Shown in pieces: positions 1-7,263 of a DNA stretch of 15,519 bases; the stretch's first letter is position 1; the number at the start of each line of letters is the position of its first letter. Origin of the DNA: DASZZV01 sp035544835 (GTDB lineage: Bacteria; Acidobacteriota; Thermoanaerobaculia; Gp7-AA8). The stretch lies in contig DASZZV010000074.1 in the NCBI GenBank assembly GCA_035544835.1, forward strand, positions 1 to 15,519, given 5' to 3'. The position numbers and the translations under genes were made by a program. The notes under the pieces are model-generated. The model was given only the letters and a program-made list of their open reading frames with translations, was not told the origin of the DNA and made no database searches.

Positions 1-674
1 GCGTCATCGGCGAGCGCGCTGAAACGCGTCCCATTGCCGGCACACGCCCGCGCGGAGCAACCTCGGAAGAGGACGTGAGTCTCGGCGAAGAGCTGCTGGC
101 CGATCCCAAAGAGAACGCCGAGCATCTGATGCTCGTCGATCTGGGGAGAAACGATCTGGGAAAAGTCTCTGCGAGCGGATCGGTCCGTGTCACGGAGTTT
201 CGCCATGTCGAGCGATATAGCCACGTGATGCACATCGTCAGCAGTGTCGAGGGAGAGCTTCGACCCGACTGCGCGCCAGTCGACGCTTTCCTTTCCTGCT
301 TTCCGGCCGGGACGGTGAGTGGCGCTCCCAAGATCCGGGCCATGGAGATCATCGACCAGCTCGAGGGGGCTCGCCGCAATGTCTATGCCGGTGCCATCGT
401 CTACATCGGCTTCTCGGGAAATCTCGATTCCTGCATTGCCATTCGGACGATCACGATCGAGAGAGATCGAGCGACCATCCAGGCCGGCGCCGGAATCGTC
501 TTCGACTCCATTCCCCAAAAGGAGTGGGAAGAAACGATGAGCAAGAGTGCCGCGCTGAAACGCGCCGTGTCGATTGCCACCGAGCAGATACGCCGCAAGC
601 ACGAGGATGCCCTCGACAGCACCATGAGAAAACCACGCGGCCCGGAACGGCGGAAAAAGGGTCCCGCATCATGA
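1..674 (+). CDS. trpE: Anthranilate synthase component I, C-terminal part (5' end outside window)
   Basis: Anthranilate synthase component I converts chorismate to anthranilate, using ammonia supplied by the TrpG glutaminase. The reading frame is open from the left edge (first full codon at position 3), so only the last 223 residues are visible. They carry the chorismate-binding domain signatures in order: RPIAGTRPRG (fragment residues 9-18), VDLGRNDLG (45-53), the VMHIVS segment with its conserved His at 77, and FPAGTVSGAPK (100-110). The GTG at 75 is internal, because the conserved RPIAGTRPRG motif lies upstream of it in the same frame. The tail is short and basic. The stop overlaps the trpG start (ATGA), giving the E-G order of an unfused anthranilate synthase. 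The immediate downstream trp genes argue against the paralogues PabB and isochorismate synthase. The regulatory N-terminal Trp-binding region is outside the window, so feedback control cannot be judged. Confidence 0.96.
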   Translation, partial: VIGERAETRPIAGTRPRGATSEEDVSLGEELLADPKENAEHLMLVDLGRNDLGKVSASGSVRVTEFRHVERYSHVMHIVSSVEGELRPDCAPVDAFLSCFPAGTVSGAPKIRAMEIIDQLEGARRNVYAGAIVYIGFSGNLDSCIAIRTITIERDRATIQAGAGIVFDSIPQKEWEETMSKSAALKRAVSIATEQIRRKHEDALDSTMRKPRGPERRKKGPAS

Positions 675-1240
675 TCACCGTCATCGACAACTACGACTCC
701 TTTACCTGGAACCTCGTGCAGCTCATCGAGACAGTGACCGGCAGGAAAGTGAAGGTCCTTCGAAACGATGCCTTTGAGATCGACAAACTTCTGAAGAGCC
801 GGCCGCGAGCTCTGGTGATCTCCCCCGGCCCCGGGACTCCGTCGAGGGCGGGGAAGGTTCTCGATCTCATTCGCGCCAACACCACCATTCCGCTGCTCGG
901 TGTCTGTCTCGGTCATCAGGCTCTGGGGGAGGCCCTCGGTGGACGCGTGATTCGGGGCAGCATGCCGGTACATGGAAAGGTGAGTGCCGTCATGCATGAC
1001 GGCCAGCGTCTTTTTGCCGGCTGTCCGAACCCGATGCAGGCCTCTCGCTATCACTCGCTCATCCTCGAGCGTGACTCCCTTCCTGGAGATCTGATCGTGG
1101 ATGCCGAGACCGAGGACGGCACGATCATGGCGGTGAGTCACCGTACCAAGCCATTCTTCGGCCTTCAGTTTCATCCCGAGTCGTATGGGACGAGCGGCGG
1201 GGAGCAGTTGATTCAGAACTTCCTGAAGGTGACGCGTTGA
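671..1240 (+). CDS. trpG: Anthranilate synthase component II, glutamine amidotransferase
   Basis: This is a class I glutamine amidotransferase of 189 residues, the usual size for a stand-alone TrpG. It hydrolyses glutamine and channels ammonia to TrpE in the cytoplasm. The N terminus reads MITVIDNYDSFTWNL. The oxyanion-loop motif SPGPGTP is at 51-57. The nucleophile elbow GVCLGHQ contains Cys79, and His168 and Glu170 in QFHPES complete the triad. The ATG at 671 is chosen because the family consensus begins exactly there, an AAAAAGGG-like ribosome site lies about 10 nt upstream, and it makes an ATGA overlap with trpE. The frame stays open further upstream to 524, but that extension is low-complexity and overlaps trpE. 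In many bacteria this subunit also serves PabB in folate synthesis; whether it does here cannot be seen. Confidence 0.97.
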   Translation: MITVIDNYDSFTWNLVQLIETVTGRKVKVLRNDAFEIDKLLKSRPRALVISPGPGTPSRAGKVLDLIRANTTIPLLGVCLGHQALGEALGGRVIRGSMPVHGKVSAVMHDGQRLFAGCPNPMQASRYHSLILERDSLPGDLIVDAETEDGTIMAVSHRTKPFFGLQFHPESYGTSGGEQLIQNFLKVTR

Positions 1241-2250
1241 TTGCCGAAGCCATTCGCCGCGTCATCGAAGGGAAAGATCTCTCACGCCAGGAGATGTATC
1301 AGCTCTTCGGCCGGGTCATGGACGGCGAGGCGACCGACATTCAAAAGTCTGCCCTGCTGGTGGCGCTGCGCATGAAGGGGGAGACGGCCGAAGAGATTAC
1401 CGGCGCGGCGATGGCAATGCGCGAGCGTGTTGTGCCGCTGGTGACCAACGGTCTGTCGGTGATTGATACCTGCGGAACGGGCGGCGACGGGCTGGGCACA
1501 TTCAATATCAGCACGGTGGCCGCGATCGTGGCCGCCGGTGCGGGAGTGCGCGTCGCCAAGCATGGCAATAGAGCCGTGAGCTCCAAGTGCGGCAGTGCTG
1601 ATGTTCTATCGGCGCTCGGTGTAAACATCGATCTGGATGTCGCCCAGATGTCGCGTGTCCTCGAAGAGGTCGGAATCTCGTTTCTCTTCGCTCCAAAGCT
1701 TCATCCGGCCATGGCCGCGGTGGTACCGGTTCGACGAGAGCTCGGCGTACGAACGATCTTCAATATCCTCGGGCCACTCACCAATCCCGCCTTCGCGCGA
1801 CGTCAGGTTCTAGGTGTCTACTCGCCGAGTCTGGTCATCGTGGTGGCGCAGGTGCTCAAAGCCCTCGGCAGCGAGCACGCTCTGGTCGTGCATAGCGTTG
1901 ACGGCATGGATGAGATTTCCATTTCCGCGCCTACGAGGGCCGTGGAAGTGCGCAACGGCGAGCTTCTGACCATGGAGCTCACACCCGAGTCGTTGGGACT
2001 GAACAGAGCTCCCATCGAAGAGATCGAAGGCGGGGATGTCGCTCGCAACGCCGAGATTGCGCGCGAGATTCTTGGTGGAGCCGCGGGAGCAGCGCGCGAC
2101 GTCGTGCTGGCTAACGCCGGCGCCGCCATTTACGTCAGCGGACTGGCAGGCTCAATCATCGACGGGGTGTCACGCGCACGGGAGTCGATCGACTCTGGTG
2201 CCGCCGTTCATGTTCTGGCCGGGCTCATCGAGGTGTCGAATGCAGCCTGA
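1237..2250 (+). CDS. trpD: Anthranilate phosphoribosyltransferase
   Basis: TrpD transfers the phosphoribosyl group of PRPP to anthranilate, the second step of the tryptophan branch. The 337-residue product has the normal length and is not fused to TrpG as in E. coli. Visible motifs are the PRPP-binding CGTGGDG loop at 79-85, the KHGNRAVSSKCGSADVLSALG block at about 108-128, the FNILGPLTNP anthranilate-side block at 175-184, and the metal-binding Asp225-Glu226 in DGMDEIS. The start is TTG at 1237, overlapping the trpG stop (TTGA), with GAAGGTG a few bases upstream. No other start lies close by without losing the N-terminal helical domain. The rare TTG and the overlap suggest that translation depends on ribosomes finishing trpG. 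Confidence 0.97.
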   Translation: MIAEAIRRVIEGKDLSRQEMYQLFGRVMDGEATDIQKSALLVALRMKGETAEEITGAAMAMRERVVPLVTNGLSVIDTCGTGGDGLGTFNISTVAAIVAAGAGVRVAKHGNRAVSSKCGSADVLSALGVNIDLDVAQMSRVLEEVGISFLFAPKLHPAMAAVVPVRRELGVRTIFNILGPLTNPAFARRQVLGVYSPSLVIVVAQVLKALGSEHALVVHSVDGMDEISISAPTRAVEVRNGELLTMELTPESLGLNRAPIEEIEGGDVARNAEIAREILGGAAGAARDVVLANAGAAIYVSGLAGSIIDGVSRARESIDSGAAVHVLAGLIEVSNAA

Positions 2251-3049
2251 AGCGGGCCGCGACATTCTCTCCCGCATTGTGGCCTCGACCCGACTCGAGC
2301 TCGCATCCGTAGAGTCGGACCGAGAGCTTTTCGAACAGACCGCGAGAGAGGTCGCGGCGCTCGGCGAGCCTCACGCCTTCAGTCGAGCCATTCGCCGCAT
2401 TGGCGGTGAACCGATCCGGATCATTGCCGAAGTGAAGTCGGCCTCTCCTTCAGCCGGCGTTATCGTCGATGGGCCGGAAGTCGAGAACATCGCCACCGCG
2501 TATCGCGATGGAGGCGCCGCTGCCGTGTCCGTGGTGACGGAGCCGGTGTTTTTCAAGGGATCACGTGACTGGCTACAGCGCGCCCGATCCTCCTCCCTGC
2601 TTCCGGTGATCATGAAGGACTTCATCGTCGATCCGTTGCAGATCCATCGCGGCGTCGCCGCCGGTGCCGATGCCGTTCTGTTGCTTGCGTCTCTGCTCGA
2701 CGCCTCCTCACTTCACGCCATGATCGATCTGCTCGATCGCCTTGGACGTGACGCCCTCGTCGAAGTTCATGACGAAGAGGAACTGGATCGTGCCATCGAG
2801 GCTGGTGCTCGTATCATCGGCGTCAACAATCGCAATCTCCGCGACTTTGTCGTCGACCTCGGTACGTCGGAGAGACTCTCGGCGAAAATACCGGAGTCGG
2901 TGATTCGCGTGGCCGAGAGTGGGATTCGCACGCGCCAGGATGCGCAGCGTCTGGAGCGGGTCGGCTTCGACGCGATTCTGGTAGGTGAGTCACTTCTCCG
3001 ACAGGCCGACAGGACGGCCGCCGTGCGTTCTTTGAGAGGTGAGGCGTGA
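2240..3049 (+). CDS. trpC: Indole-3-glycerol phosphate synthase
   Basis: TrpC is a (beta/alpha)8-barrel enzyme that closes the ring of carboxyphenylamino-deoxyribulose phosphate to indole-3-glycerol phosphate, releasing CO2. The product is 269 residues, stand-alone rather than fused to TrpF. Catalytic residues can be placed: Lys66 in EVKSASPSAG, Lys126 in MKDFI and Glu175 in VEVHDEEE. Also present are GVNNRNLRDF at 194-203 and the phosphate-binding AESGI at 225-229. The ATG at 2240 is chosen because it starts at the expected point before DILSRIV, has GAGGTG upstream, and overlaps trpD by 11 nt. The frame is open back to 2036, but that stretch lies wholly inside trpD and has no family similarity. 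Confidence 0.97.
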   Translation: MQPEAGRDILSRIVASTRLELASVESDRELFEQTAREVAALGEPHAFSRAIRRIGGEPIRIIAEVKSASPSAGVIVDGPEVENIATAYRDGGAAAVSVVTEPVFFKGSRDWLQRARSSSLLPVIMKDFIVDPLQIHRGVAAGADAVLLLASLLDASSLHAMIDLLDRLGRDALVEVHDEEELDRAIEAGARIIGVNNRNLRDFVVDLGTSERLSAKIPESVIRVAESGIRTRQDAQRLERVGFDAILVGESLLRQADRTAAVRSLRGEA

Positions 3050-3717
3050 GGGTGAAGGTCAAGATCTGCGGCATCACGCGGATCGAAGATGCCGTTGCCT
3101 CGATCGATCTGGGGGCGGAGTATCTCGGCTTCATCTTCGCGCCCGAGTCGCCTCGTTTCATCAATCCCGAGGCGGCGCGAGACATCATCGATTCGATCCG
3201 AGGATATGAGAAGCAGCGATACGAGCAGCACCTGATTGCCGGGCGATGTGCTCTTGCCGAAAAGCGCCAGGTACTCTTTGTCGGCGTCTTTACCAATCAG
3301 CCGTCGGCAGAAGTTCGGGACATGGCGCAACGGGCTGCCGTCGATCTCGTGCAGCTTCATGGCGACGAATGTGCCGACATCGCCGATATGGATCGCCCCG
3401 TAATCAGGGCCCTGAGAATCGGCGAGATCGTGCCTGAGCTGGAGCAGTTCAGGCAGGCGGAGTGGCTCCTGTTCGATAGTCGCAGCTCCCGCGCCGCCGG
3501 CGGAACCGGCGAGAACTTCGACTGGGATCTGCTCGATCGCGGTCGCATCAGCCGCCTTTTCTTTCTGGCCGGTGGGCTGAGACCCGAAAACATCGCCGAG
3601 GCGATTCGGCGGGTGCAGCCACACGCCGTCGATGTTTCGAGCGGCGTCGAGCAGAGTCCCGGCATTAAGGACCACAGCCGCCTGAGAGCCTTGTTCGAGG
3701 AGATACGAAAAGCATGA
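3046..3717 (+). CDS. trpF: Phosphoribosylanthranilate isomerase
   Basis: TrpF catalyses the Amadori rearrangement of N-(5'-phosphoribosyl)anthranilate, supplying TrpC. Signatures are KICGIT at 6-11 with catalytic Cys8, GFIFAPESPRF at 28-38, VQLHGDE at 102-108, the general acid Asp144 in LLFDS, GGTGENFDW at 152-160, LAGGLRPEN, and DVSSGVEQSPGIKD. At 223 residues it is longer than the roughly 200-residue norm. The excess is a charged, Gln/Arg-rich insertion at about residues 52-75, between the second helix and the VGVF strand. The start is GTG at 3046, overlapping the trpC stop (GTGA), with a strong GAGAGGTGAGG upstream. A GTG two codons later at 3052 is an alternative that would change nothing functional. 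Confidence 0.96.
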   Translation: MRVKVKICGITRIEDAVASIDLGAEYLGFIFAPESPRFINPEAARDIIDSIRGYEKQRYEQHLIAGRCALAEKRQVLFVGVFTNQPSAEVRDMAQRAAVDLVQLHGDECADIADMDRPVIRALRIGEIVPELEQFRQAEWLLFDSRSSRAAGGTGENFDWDLLDRGRISRLFFLAGGLRPENIAEAIRRVQPHAVDVSSGVEQSPGIKDHSRLRALFEEIRKA

Positions 3718-4919
3718 GGACGACGATGAAAACGATGCCGACGCGCTCAGGATTCTTCGGGACGTTTGGCGGGAAGTTTGTTCCGGAGACGCTGATGGCG
3801 CCGCTCGACGAGTTCGAGAAAGCCTATCGTGCCGCGCGGCGAGATCCCGCCTTCCGGCGCCAGCTCGAAGAGATTTTTGCAAACTATACGGGAAGGCCGA
3901 CGGCACTCACGGAAGCGCGCAGCTTTGCGGCGCTGTGCGGCGAGTTCAGGCTGTTTCTGAAGCGCGAAGATCTCAACCATACCGGAGCCCACAAGATCAA
4001 CAACGCTGTCGGTCAGGCTCTGCTTGCGAAGCGCATGGGCAAGCAGCGGATCATCGCCGAGACCGGAGCGGGACAACATGGCGTCGCGACGGCGACCGCG
4101 TGCGCTCTGCTCGGCCTGCAATGCGTCGTCTACATGGGCGAAGTCGACATGGCGCGGCAGGAGCTCAATGTTTTTCGGATGCGCCTGCTCGGCGCCGAGG
4201 TCGTACCAGTCAGTAGTGGAAGCCGGACCCTGAAGGATGCGATCAACGAGGCCATTCGAGACTGGGTGACGAATGTCGATACGACCCACTACATTATCGG
4301 ATCGGTTCTGGGGCCGCATCCATATCCGATGGTCGTCCGCGATTTTCAATCGGTCATCGGCCGTGAGGCTCTGAAGCAACTGAAGAAGAGGACGGGAAGA
4401 CTTCCCGATGCTGCCGTTGCCTGCGTGGGCGGTGGATCGAACGCCATGGGACTCTTCTATGAGATGTTGCCTCATCGGGCGATTCAGCTCATTGGTGTCG
4501 AAGCGGGGGGGCGGGGAGAGGCTCTGGGTGAGCACGCGGCGCGATTCGCAGGAGGATCACCGGGGATTCTTCACGGCACCCGCTCCATGGTTCTCCAGGA
4601 TGAAGGGGGACAGATCGGCGAAACACATTCGGTCTCGGCGGGACTCGACTATCCGTCCGTTGGCCCCGAGCACGCGTTCTATCAGGGGGAGGGAAGGATC
4701 GAGTTTCACTCCTGCTCCGATGACCTCGCGCTCGAAGCTTTTCACAGGCTCAGTCAGACCGAGGGCATCATCCCGGCGCTGGAATCCGCTCACGCGCTTG
4801 GATATCTGCTGCGGAATGGGAAACGCTTTTCGGGCGAGCAGATCGTCGTCGTGAACCTGTCGGGCCGCGGAGATAAAGACGTGCCGCAGGTTGCTGCGAT
4901 GCAGGCGAGAACGCAGTGA
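3714..4919 (+). CDS. trpB: Tryptophan synthase beta chain
   Basis: This PLP enzyme condenses indole with serine to give tryptophan and forms an alpha2beta2 complex with TrpA. The 401-residue product is of the TrpB1 type. It has GTFGGKFVPETLM near the N terminus, the PLP-lysine motif HTGAHKINNA with Lys94, ETGAGQHG at 116-123, and the phosphate-cup GGGSNA at 239-244. The C-terminal region contains ESAHALGY and LSGRGDKD. The ATG at 3714 gives an ATGA overlap with trpF and a GAGGAG about 11 nt upstream. In-frame ATGs at 3726 and 3735 are possible starts, and the one at 3726 has GAGG at a better spacing. The exact N terminus is therefore uncertain by 4-7 residues, all before the conserved region. 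Confidence 0.98.
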   Translation: MRTTMKTMPTRSGFFGTFGGKFVPETLMAPLDEFEKAYRAARRDPAFRRQLEEIFANYTGRPTALTEARSFAALCGEFRLFLKREDLNHTGAHKINNAVGQALLAKRMGKQRIIAETGAGQHGVATATACALLGLQCVVYMGEVDMARQELNVFRMRLLGAEVVPVSSGSRTLKDAINEAIRDWVTNVDTTHYIIGSVLGPHPYPMVVRDFQSVIGREALKQLKKRTGRLPDAAVACVGGGSNAMGLFYEMLPHRAIQLIGVEAGGRGEALGEHAARFAGGSPGILHGTRSMVLQDEGGQIGETHSVSAGLDYPSVGPEHAFYQGEGRIEFHSCSDDLALEAFHRLSQTEGIIPALESAHALGYLLRNGKRFSGEQIVVVNLSGRGDKDVPQVAAMQARTQ

Positions 4920-5743
4920 ATCGGGTCGACAAGCTGTTCCGCAATTTGAAAAAGCAAGGTCGGTGCGGACTGATCGCCTACGTCACCTGTGGTGATCCCG
5001 ATGTGGAAACGACGGTGGCGATTGTCAGAGCTCTCGAGCAAAGCGGAGCCGACGCCGTTGAGCTGGGAATTCCCTTCTCCGATCCTATCGCCGACGGCCC
5101 GGTCATTCAGGCCGCGGCCTTTCGCGCTCTGCAGAGGGGGACGCGGGTTGCTGACGTGCTGGATATCGCGCGCCAGATCCGGTCGTCGAGTCAGGTTCCG
5201 CTGATCGCATTTTCGTATCTCAATCCTGTTCTTCGATATGGGTCGGAGCGCTTCGCGGTCGATGCGGCAGCGGCCGGAATCGATTCGATCCTGATCACCG
5301 ATCTTCCGCCGGAGAGTGCTGCGGAGCTCCGGGCGGCGTGCCGGGTCAACGGGCTGGGGATGGTTTTTCTTCTTTCACCGACCTCGGGGGAGAAGCGAAG
5401 GGCCATGATCGACCGAGCCTCCAACGGCTTCATCTACTACGTTTCGACGACAGGCGTTACCGGGACGAGGAGCGAGCTCGATCCCGGACTCATCGAGCGC
5501 TTGAAGGAGATTCGTAGTCGAGTCTCGAAGCCGCTTGCGGTCGGCTTCGGGGTCTCGAAGAACGAGCACTACGTCGCCCTCTCGCCTCATTGCGATGCCG
5601 TGGTCGTGGGAAGCGCCATCGTCCGGGCCATCGCCGAAGGAGATCGCGTTGCCGCACCTGTGCGAGCGGCGGCGGTCGTTCGATCGATTCTCGGAGAGGC
5701 GACGCTTGAGGCGGCGGCGATGAAGAGGGGAGAACATTCATGA
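4916..5743 (+). CDS. trpA: Tryptophan synthase alpha chain
   Basis: TrpA cleaves indole-3-glycerol phosphate to glyceraldehyde 3-phosphate and indole, which is channelled to TrpB. The 275-residue barrel has the catalytic pair Glu49 (VELGIPFSDP) and Asp60 (ADGP), at the same positions as in the enterobacterial enzyme, and Tyr175. The mobile loop TGVTGTRS lies at 179-186, and the phosphate-binding segment VGFGVSKNE follows it. The GTG at 4916 overlaps the trpB stop (GTGA), with a GCGAGAA-like ribosome site upstream. The immediate coupling to trpB fits the 1:1 stoichiometry of the complex. Confidence 0.97.
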   Translation: MNRVDKLFRNLKKQGRCGLIAYVTCGDPDVETTVAIVRALEQSGADAVELGIPFSDPIADGPVIQAAAFRALQRGTRVADVLDIARQIRSSSQVPLIAFSYLNPVLRYGSERFAVDAAAAGIDSILITDLPPESAAELRAACRVNGLGMVFLLSPTSGEKRRAMIDRASNGFIYYVSTTGVTGTRSELDPGLIERLKEIRSRVSKPLAVGFGVSKNEHYVALSPHCDAVVVGSAIVRAIAEGDRVAAPVRAAAVVRSILGEATLEAAAMKRGEHS

Positions 5744-6072
5744 AAGATCATGCCCGGTTGAGCGAGGAGGAGGCGAAGCGGGAAATCCTTCGCGCCCGGG
5801 AGGCCATCGACCGCGTCGACGAGGTTCTCGTGAAGTTGCTCAACCAACGGATCAAGTACGCCATCGAGATCGGCGAGTTGAAGAGCCGATTGAACATGCC
5901 GATTTATTCGCCCGATCGTGAGAAGCAGGTTCTGAACAACGTCGAGCGCTGGTCGGAAGGGCCGCTGGAGCCGCTGACGATGCGGCGACTCTTCGAGCGC
6001 ATCATCGACGAGGCGCGAAGAATCGAGCGCGAGACATCTGAAATGAAGGGACAACCCGAGGAGCAGTCATGA
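5740..6072 (+). CDS. aroQ: AroQ-type chorismate mutase
   Basis: This is a small all-helical chorismate mutase of 110 residues, converting chorismate to prephenate for phenylalanine and tyrosine. Aligned by eye to the E. coli AroQ domain, the substrate-binding residues are kept at Arg20, Arg37, Lys48, Arg60 and Glu61. Three others differ: the position of E. coli Asp48 is Ser57, Ser84 is Ala92 and Gln88 is Glu96. No prephenate dehydratase or dehydrogenase domain and no signal peptide are present. The ATG at 5740 overlaps the trpA stop (ATGA) and has GAGGGGAGAA upstream. The gene sits between trpA and a DAHP synthase gene with overlaps on both sides, so it is translated with both. A non-covalent complex with that DAHP synthase is plausible by analogy with known AroQ-DAHPS fusions and complexes, but nothing in the sequence proves it. 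Confidence 0.9.
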   Translation: MKDHARLSEEEAKREILRAREAIDRVDEVLVKLLNQRIKYAIEIGELKSRLNMPIYSPDREKQVLNNVERWSEGPLEPLTMRRLFERIIDEARRIERETSEMKGQPEEQS

Positions 6073-7082
6073 TCATTGTGATGGAGATAGACGCCGCTGA
6101 AGAAAAGGTCGAGAAGGTGGTGGCTGAGCTCAGCCGCCGCGGCTTCGACGTTCATCGTTCGACCGGTAAAAACCAGACGGTTCTGGGAGTCGTAGGCAAG
6201 GTCGGCGATCTCGATCCGCGCGAGTTCGAGGTGTTCGACGGCGTGCAGGAAGTCGTTCGCGTGAGCGAGCCCTACAAGCTGTCGGGCCGGCGTTTCAAGC
6301 CGGGAGGGACGACCATTCCCTTCCGTGACTTCGAGGTCGGCGGAAACGAGGTGGTCGTCATGGCCGGACCATGCACGATCGAGAGTCGCGAACAGTTGTT
6401 CACGACCGCCGAACGCGTGGCCCGCTCCGGCGCGAAGATTCTGCGCGGTGGTGCTTACAAGCCGCGCACTTCTCCCTACGCCTTTCAAGGGATGGGCGTG
6501 GAAGGGCTGAAACTGTTGCGTGAGGCGGGCGATGAATTCGGAATGGCCACGGTCTCCGAGGTGATGGAGATCAGTCAGATCGAAGGGATGTTGCCGTATG
6601 TCGACATTTTGCAGGTCGGCGCCCGGAACATGCAGAACTACAACCTGCTGTCGGCGCTGGGGCAGGTGCGGAGACCGGTACTGCTCAAGCGGGGGATGTC
6701 GGCGACGATCCAGGAGTGGCTGCTGGCCAGCGAGTACATCCTGTCAGGTGGCAATTATCAGGTCATTCTGTGCGAGCGCGGCATCAGGACGTTCGAGACC
6801 TACACGCGGAACACTCTCGATATCTCGGCGATCCCGGTGATTCAGAAGCTGTCGCATCTTCCCATCGTTGCCGATCCCTCGCACGCTACCGGTCGTCGCG
6901 ACAAGGTCGTGCCGCTGGCCCGGGCCATCGTGGCCGCCGGCGCCGACGGCCTGCTCATCGAGGTTCATCACGATCCCGACAAGGCGGTGTGTGACGGGCC
7001 ACAATCACTCTATCCCGATCAGTTCGCGAAGCTCATGGACGAGCTGCGGATCATCGCGCCGGCTGTGGGCAGGGCGATCTGA
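6069..7082 (+). CDS. aroF: 3-deoxy-7-phosphoheptulonate (DAHP) synthase, type I-beta with N-terminal ferredoxin-like domain
   Basis: This enzyme condenses phosphoenolpyruvate and erythrose 4-phosphate to DAHP, the committed step of the shikimate pathway. The 337-residue protein has an N-terminal alpha/beta domain (about 1-70: MIIVMEID..VVRVSEPYKL) like that of the Thermotoga maritima enzyme, where it mediates Tyr/Phe feedback. A catalytic barrel follows. Barrel motifs are AGPCTIES with metal ligand Cys102, GGAYKPRTSPYAFQG at 127-141, QVGARNMQN at 182-190 and LLKRGM. The other metal ligands are His272 (DPSHATGRR), Glu298 (IEVHHDP) and Asp309 (CDGPQSLYPDQ). These positions coincide with those I recall for T. 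maritima. The ATG at 6069 overlaps the chorismate mutase stop (ATGA) with GAGGAG upstream. It is the last gene of the operon. The symbol aroF is the usual one for this subtype; aroG or aroA are used elsewhere. Confidence 0.95.
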   Translation: MIIVMEIDAAEEKVEKVVAELSRRGFDVHRSTGKNQTVLGVVGKVGDLDPREFEVFDGVQEVVRVSEPYKLSGRRFKPGGTTIPFRDFEVGGNEVVVMAGPCTIESREQLFTTAERVARSGAKILRGGAYKPRTSPYAFQGMGVEGLKLLREAGDEFGMATVSEVMEISQIEGMLPYVDILQVGARNMQNYNLLSALGQVRRPVLLKRGMSATIQEWLLASEYILSGGNYQVILCERGIRTFETYTRNTLDISAIPVIQKLSHLPIVADPSHATGRRDKVVPLARAIVAAGADGLLIEVHHDPDKAVCDGPQSLYPDQFAKLMDELRIIAPAVGRAI

Positions 7083-7132
7083 TGGACGGAAGAACTCTTG
7101 CCTTTTCCTGGCGGTGAGGGGCCGCGGCGAAC

Positions 7133-7231
7133 GGCGAATTGTGAATGTTGAATGTTGAATTTTGAATTTCACATGCCTCACCGACCTCAATTCACAATTC
7201 AACATTCAAAATTCAACATTCACAATTCGCC
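7133..7231. repeat. Inverted pair of AT-rich 7-nt tandem arrays
   Basis: Two arrays of a degenerate heptamer face each other. The left arm runs in AATtgTG/AATgTTG/AATtTTG steps from 7137 to 7171 (five units). The right arm carries the complementary CAATTCA/ACATTCA/AAATTCA steps from 7188 to 7229 (six units). The outer 36 bp, 7133-7168 against 7196-7231, are reverse complements with two mismatches, the first 21 bp perfectly so. The loop is 27 nt. Transcribed, this would be a long hairpin just after the trp/aro operon, 50 nt past its last stop. There is no U-tract, so it is not a standard intrinsic terminator. The element differs sharply in base composition from its GC-rich surroundings. Confidence 0.85.
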
Positions 7232-7263
7232 TTTGATTTGCCCCGGTCGGAACCCGCGTCGAT

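Noticed and set aside
1..74. trp attenuator or leader peptide
   Set aside because: The visible left edge is already inside trpE; any leader lies outside the window.
401..1174. 257-codon antisense open frame across trpE/trpG
   Set aside because: It is complementary to two genes with complete conserved motifs, has no domain and no ribosome site.
2767..3906. 379-codon antisense open frame across trpC/trpF/trpB
   Set aside because: It is a shadow of three well-supported genes, with no family motif and low-complexity Ser/Arg-rich product.
7133..7231. CRISPR array
   Set aside because: The repeat unit is only 7 nt, there are no spacers, and the two arrays are in opposite orientation.
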